Positions 5,857-9,440 of a DNA stretch of 9,440 nt are shown here, one piece after another. The notes under the pieces are model-generated. The model did no database searches and was not told where the DNA came from. It saw only the letters and a list, made by a program, of their open reading frames with translations. The DNA is taken from the NCBI GenBank assembly GCA_023621975.1, contig JAMOAC010000313.1, positions 1-9,440 of the forward strand, in the 5' to 3' direction. Both the position numbers and the translations under genes were made by a program. Positions within the stretch are counted from its first letter, which is position 1. Each line of letters starts with the position of its first letter. The DNA comes from Bacillota bacterium (GTDB taxonomy: Bacteria; Bacillota_A; Clostridia; Acetivibrionales; DUMB01).

Positions 5857-7938
5857 ATGGAAAAGGTGGTAATTGATTCAATCAATTTAGCTCGCAATTT
5901 TAACGATGTAAAGGATAGTGATATATTTGAAGCTTTGGATCCTAACTTTCCAGGACTGGAAAAAGTTATGGAGAAGTACCGGAAAGGTGATTTGGCAGGT
6001 GCCAAGGGTGAGTTGATATTGTATTTCAAGAAGAGGCAATGCTTAAAATGGGACTTCGATTTTCGGAATATGGGAGAAAACCTTGAAGAACTGCGAAATT
6101 CAGCCGACAAGCTTATAACGCTGCCTGCTTACCTGGTTGGGTTTTCAAACAAGGATGTTGAAAAATTCCTGACAAAAGACTTCAAAAAGGACTCCGAATT
6201 GGATCCCGATCTCTTTCCTGTATATGATGCAACATCGGAAGTGGATGATAAGCCTCCGAGGGTCAGGGCAAACCGGTTTGTACGTATGAATTTTATTAAC
6301 AGCATTATTAATGCTTTTTACTTAACCGGGGATACGGTATATGTAACCAAACTTGCAGAATTCTTTGAAGTGTTTTTCGGAAAGTTTTTAGAAAAATATC
6401 CCTACAGTTTTGATGACGTTCCCGAAATTGAATATTCCTTCTATTTTCAGAAAAATCCAATGCGAACCATTATGAGCGTAGGTCATAGTGTTTTACGATT
6501 GACAAATCTGTTATATACGCCCATACCCTACATGAAGGAGTTTCCTCAGGAAATAAGCTTTAATATTATTAAGTTTATATGGTATATTGTCATGTATCAT
6601 AAATTATTGGAGAAAAATAAATACAGGTATCACAATCATCATCTTTTTGAGAGGGGAATCAGTCCCTTTACTTTTTCATTAGCCTTCCCGGAATTTCCGG
6701 TTATCAGAAATATGAGGAAGAGGGCTGTGGAGGTAATCCATGAACATATTGAAAAAGATTTTAGCGAGGATGGGGGCTATGACGAACATTCCATAAGTTA
6801 TTATGTGAACACCACCTTGAAAGAATTCATAATAACGGTATATGAGTTTGCATTGAAAAACGGAATTGCTTTATTCGGGCAGGAACAAATGAAGAAATTA
6901 AATGAAAGCTTTGATTTGCTGGCCACCATTATCATGCCCGACGGTAGACTCCCCGATATAGGTGATGCAGGTGGAGCAAATGGAATCGAAATATTGAGAA
7001 TTGGACGGGATCTGTTTAAAAACAGGAATTGTGATGCCGTACTGAGTGCCCTGGATAAGTCTGTTGGAGAAGAAGTAAAAAATCTGCCACCTCTTTTCAA
7101 AAATTACCCTTATAGCGGATACTTTGTGGCAAGAGATAACTGGTCACGGGAAGCCAACTATTTTTTGATGAGCAACAAGATATACTCGCGGCCTTGCGCC
7201 CATAACCATCTGGATATGCTCTCTCTGATTGTGACGGTAAGAGGAGAAACGCTTATCGGTGAGCCTCTGGCCTGTCTATATAAAAGTGTAAGCAACGGAA
7301 GTTCATTAGATGATTATCTGAGGGGCTCAGGCTCGCATAACACTGTTTTTGTTCACGGACAACCGGTTACAAAAAAATATTTAGAAAATAACGGTATCTT
7401 TGAAAAACAGTCGGTGCATACAACTTGTGTGGAGGGAAAAGATGGCAGGATTTTTGTCAGTGCCTTTCATGAAGCCTATCTAAAGGGTCGTCATACCCGC
7501 GAAGTTTTATTCAGGTATGGCAGGGGTTGGATTGTGAAAGATGTTGTGAAATCGGATGCCCGGAATAATGCACCCCATATTCAAAGGTGGCATTTTGAAA
7601 CCGGAGTGAAAATCGATAAGGTGACTTCTAATGGGGTACTTATTACAGGCAATAAAGCTAAACTTCTTTGCATATGGCCCGACAGGGAAGATGTCAGACT
7701 GCGTTTCCGGAAACCTGAAGAAGTGCTGTCAATTGAGAGGGGAGCGCTGTTTCCTGATTTGGATTCATTACCCTATATTCTAGATGTTTCCTTTGGTGGC
7801 ACATCCGATGATTCTGCGAAACTTGCGTGTATGCTGCTTGATGTGACTGAAGTCTTGAAAGTTGTGAATATAGGCAAATACTGTAATATACTTGAAAATG
7901 TAATAAGAAATGAGTTAACTTTGGAAACCGACTTTTAA
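5857..7938 (+). CDS. heparinase II/III-like polysaccharide lyase
   Basis: This 693-residue protein has the two-domain build of heparinase II/III-fold lyases, which cleave uronate-containing glycans by beta-elimination. An alpha-helical N-terminal domain (about 20-400) is followed by a beta-sandwich domain (about 415-690). Candidate catalytic residues are Asn260 in HNHHLFERG (259-267), Tyr315 or Tyr316 in EHSISYY (310-316), and His449 or His451 in CAHNHLDMLSL (447-457). Asp453 is a likely metal or structural residue. GYFVARDNW (421-429) and GSGSHNTVFVHG (490-501) are typical of the C-terminal domain. There is no signal peptide, pointing to cytoplasmic action on imported oligosaccharides. The start has GGGAGGA six bases upstream. 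Neighbouring sulfatase and YesU genes suggest a sulfated or pectin-like substrate. I cannot assign a PL family (PL12, PL15, PL17, PL21 or a non-classified group); some relatives are known only as heparinase II/III domain proteins. Confidence 0.88.
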   Translation: MEKVVIDSINLARNFNDVKDSDIFEALDPNFPGLEKVMEKYRKGDLAGAKGELILYFKKRQCLKWDFDFRNMGENLEELRNSADKLITLPAYLVGFSNKDVEKFLTKDFKKDSELDPDLFPVYDATSEVDDKPPRVRANRFVRMNFINSIINAFYLTGDTVYVTKLAEFFEVFFGKFLEKYPYSFDDVPEIEYSFYFQKNPMRTIMSVGHSVLRLTNLLYTPIPYMKEFPQEISFNIIKFIWYIVMYHKLLEKNKYRYHNHHLFERGISPFTFSLAFPEFPVIRNMRKRAVEVIHEHIEKDFSEDGGYDEHSISYYVNTTLKEFIITVYEFALKNGIALFGQEQMKKLNESFDLLATIIMPDGRLPDIGDAGGANGIEILRIGRDLFKNRNCDAVLSALDKSVGEEVKNLPPLFKNYPYSGYFVARDNWSREANYFLMSNKIYSRPCAHNHLDMLSLIVTVRGETLIGEPLACLYKSVSNGSSLDDYLRGSGSHNTVFVHGQPVTKKYLENNGIFEKQSVHTTCVEGKDGRIFVSAFHEAYLKGRHTREVLFRYGRGWIVKDVVKSDARNNAPHIQRWHFETGVKIDKVTSNGVLITGNKAKLLCIWPDREDVRLRFRKPEEVLSIERGALFPDLDSLPYILDVSFGGTSDDSAKLACMLLDVTEVLKVVNIGKYCNILENVIRNELTLETDF

Positions 7939-8033
7939 TATCGAAAAGTTAGATTCATAAATATGCCATGTGAAGATAAACGGGTGACTAAAAAACAGGT
8001 GTCTTAAAACAATACCGGAAGGAGGACATCAAA

Positions 8034-8921
8034 ATGGAAATACAAAGGTTGGACTGCAACCCCATTATTACACCGGAGACCGATGACAGTATCGGTACAA
8101 ATATAAACGGACCGTCCTTGATTAAAGTTCCTGATTGGGTTGAAGAGCCCTTGGGGAAATATTATCTATATTTTGCGCATCATTCCGGAAAGTTTATCCG
8201 GCTTGCTTATGCAAACAATCTTGAAGGACCGTGGAAAGTATATAAACCCGGTGCGCTTAAATTGGAAGACTCATATTGCGGTGGCCATATTGCATCTCCG
8301 GATGTACATATAGACAATGAGAATAAAGAAATAATTATGTTTTTCCATGGTGGCTCAATTACTAAAGGGGAGCATGAGTCTTACCAGAAAACAAGGATGG
8401 CTGTGTCAAAGGACGGAATAAACTTTATCGCAAACCCAAAAGTTTACGGTAAAGCTTACTGGAGAAACTTCTATTGGAACGGATACTATTACGCAGTAAC
8501 AATGTCGGGAATTCTGTATCGCTCCAAAAGATTGAAAGGTGAATACGAAGCCGGTCCGGATATTTTTGAAAAGATGCAGTTTAATCAAAGGCATATGGCA
8601 GTCAAAGTTATTGATGATGTATTGTATATTTTTTATTCCATAAAAGGGGACACTCCCGAGCACATTGTTGTTTCGAAAATCAGACTTACAGAAAACTGGA
8701 AAGAGTGGAGGGTAGATTCTTTCGAAAGCGTATTAAAACCTGAAACGGATTATGAAGGTGCAGACATGCCTCTTAAAGCATCAAAATCAGGTGCTATACA
8801 TGAGAGAGTAAGGCAACTGAGGGATCCGGCCATATATGATGAAGGTGATGAAAGCTATCTACTTTACTCAATTGCAGGTGAGAGTGGAATCGCAATTGCC
8901 AGAATTTTGGACTTTGACTAA
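8034..8921 (+). CDS. five-bladed beta-propeller glycosidase-like protein (GH43/GH117-like)
   Basis: The 295-residue protein shows the repeating pattern of a five-bladed propeller of the GH43/GH117 kind. Each blade has a strand such as YYLYFAHH (43-50), EIIMFFHGG (99-107), YYYAVTMSG (151-159), VLYIFYS (196-202) or SYLLYSIAG (274-282), followed by a short acidic or glycine turn. Conserved-looking polar motifs at the pore are NGPSLIKVPDW (25-35), HIASPDVH (85-92), NQRHMAV (184-190) and RQLRDPAIYDEG (260-271). Candidate acid/base residues include Asp90 and Asp264, but the catalytic set cannot be fixed by eye. No signal peptide is present, so it is probably cytoplasmic and could trim the products of the lyase and sulfatase. 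AAGGAGG at 8019-8025 precedes the ATG by eight bases. The gap to the lyase is 95 bases with no terminator. I do not recognise an established GH family, so the enzymatic role is inference. Confidence 0.75.
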   Translation: MEIQRLDCNPIITPETDDSIGTNINGPSLIKVPDWVEEPLGKYYLYFAHHSGKFIRLAYANNLEGPWKVYKPGALKLEDSYCGGHIASPDVHIDNENKEIIMFFHGGSITKGEHESYQKTRMAVSKDGINFIANPKVYGKAYWRNFYWNGYYYAVTMSGILYRSKRLKGEYEAGPDIFEKMQFNQRHMAVKVIDDVLYIFYSIKGDTPEHIVVSKIRLTENWKEWRVDSFESVLKPETDYEGADMPLKASKSGAIHERVRQLRDPAIYDEGDESYLLYSIAGESGIAIARILDFD

Positions 8922-8990
8922 GCTGAAGCAAACACTGTTAAAGATGGGACACAGGATTTTAAAAAGAGCTGCAGAGGCATATATTGTAGC

Positions 8991-9019
8991 TTTATTCAGG
9001 AAGCTATGTCAGGTATAAT
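8991..9019 (+). promoter_or_regulatory. candidate sigma-A promoter for the solute-binding protein gene
   Basis: A perfect TATAAT box lies at 9014-9019, with TTTATT at 8991-8996 exactly 17 bases upstream; the -35 element matches only three of six consensus bases. Transcription would start near 9026, giving a leader of about 100 bases before the ATG at 9126. The leader contains an imperfect, bulged inverted repeat (GTTC 9041-9044 and CAT 9047-9049, against ATG 9067-9069 and GAAC 9073-9076). This would let the binding-protein gene be expressed separately from the genes upstream, as is common for solute-binding proteins needed in excess. The -10 box is seen; promoter activity is inference, since TATAAT-like strings are frequent in A+T-rich DNA. 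Confidence 0.4.
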
Positions 9020-9125
9020 ATAAATTGATTATTAAAAATAGTTCGACATAAGTTTCATAGGTCTTAATGAGAGAACAGTCATCGTCTTATCTGCAAATAA
9101 AAAGTAAACGGGCGGGAGGGTTTTT

Positions 9126-9440
9126 ATGAAAGGTATAATCAAGCGTAAGATGTTGGTCCTATTATTCCTGTTCTGTTTGGTACAGTTGGGTTCATCCTGC
9201 TCTAAAGCCAAAGAAGGAATGACAGACAAATTATTCACTGAAAAAGAAACCTATATAAATGGAGGTAACAGTCATCTTACGTCCGGTTCCGATGAAGTTT
9301 TGACTTTTTTCACAAGGAAAAAACCTGAAGGCTATAATTCCCTGAATGAATCCGAGTGGTATAAACAAGTTGAAAAAGCCACAGGCATCAAAGTAAGGTT
9401 TATCCACCCCGATGCAGGCCATGAGAGGGAACAATTATAT
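9126..9440 (+). CDS. sugar ABC transporter solute-binding lipoprotein, N-terminal part (3' end outside window)
   Basis: The first 105 codons are visible and the frame is open to the window edge. The N-terminus is a lipoprotein signal: KRK at 6-8, a hydrophobic core LVLLFLFCLVQL (10-21), and Cys25 in LGSSC as the likely lipidation site. The lipobox is loose, with Leu at -4 and Gly-Ser-Ser at -3 to -1. After a polar linker, EVLTFFTRK (57-65) and WYKQVEKATGIKVRFIHPDAG (78-98) match the first lobe of LipO-type extracellular sugar-binding proteins that partner LplB/YtcP permeases. GGGAGGG at 9114-9120 precedes the ATG by five bases. It probably serves the permeases at the start of the window, or else it opens a second transporter set beyond the right edge. 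The missing C-terminal lobe prevents any guess at ligand specificity. Confidence 0.88.
   Translation, partial: MKGIIKRKMLVLLFLFCLVQLGSSCSKAKEGMTDKLFTEKETYINGGNSHLTSGSDEVLTFFTRKKPEGYNSLNESEWYKQVEKATGIKVRFIHPDAGHEREQLY

Noticed and set aside
5823..6110. Reverse-strand frame of 95 codons over the start of the lyase gene
   Set aside because: It lies opposite a well-supported gene with a good ribosome-binding site, has no ribosome-binding site or recognisable domain of its own, and its Ser/Phe-rich composition is what the antisense of A+T-rich coding DNA gives.
6801..7100. Reverse-strand frame of 99 codons within the lyase gene
   Set aside because: Entirely internal and antisense to a strongly conserved region; no start signal or family resemblance.
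7939..8033. Promoter or terminator between the lyase and propeller genes
   Set aside because: No stem-loop with a T-run and no paired -35/-10 boxes were found in these 95 bases; only the ribosome-binding site at 8019-8025 is supported.
8836..9018. Forward frame of 60 codons overlapping the end of the propeller gene
   Set aside because: Mostly a shifted-frame reading of the gene's last 86 bases. The region after 8921 shows no coding character and contains the candidate promoter.

Overview
The window appears to be part of a carbohydrate-uptake and degradation locus from a Gram-positive anaerobe, most likely a member of the Clostridia (Bacillota). The pointers are A+T-leaning DNA with many AGA/AGG arginine codons, strong G-rich Shine-Dalgarno sequences, TTG starts, a lipoprotein solute-binding protein, and permeases of the LplB/YtcP type. 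The genus cannot be fixed from sequence alone. All seven clear genes and the partial gene at the right edge lie on the + strand. No tRNA, rRNA, CRISPR array, insertion sequence or rho-independent terminator was seen, and no gene-free stretch exceeds about 210 bases.

Layout. Bases 1-1332 are the C-terminal part of a DUF5696-type protein that overlaps the first ABC permease (1325-2266) by 8 bases. A 141-base gap with a perfect 19-bp palindrome follows. Next comes the second permease (about 2408-3445), whose start is odd: the good ribosome-binding site belongs to a nine-codon reading frame that ends in a TTGA overlap with the annotated start. Then come a Cys-type sulfatase (3488-4954), a YesU/DUF1961 protein (4960-5646), a 210-base gap, a heparinase II/III-like polysaccharide lyase (5857-7938) and a beta-propeller glycosidase-like protein (8034-8921). 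After a gap holding a perfect TATAAT box, a lipoprotein solute-binding protein begins at 9126 and runs off the window.

How they work together (inference). An oligosaccharide would be caught by a lipoprotein binding protein and imported through the two permeases, powered by an ATPase encoded elsewhere. Inside the cell it would be desulfated by the sulfatase and cut by the lyase, and possibly trimmed by the propeller protein. None of the four catabolic proteins has a signal peptide, so the chemistry looks cytoplasmic. A sulfatase beside a heparinase II/III-fold lyase suggests a sulfated, probably uronate-containing glycan. YesU is best known from the Bacillus subtilis rhamnogalacturonan (yes) locus, so the true substrate is open and is the main point of interest here.
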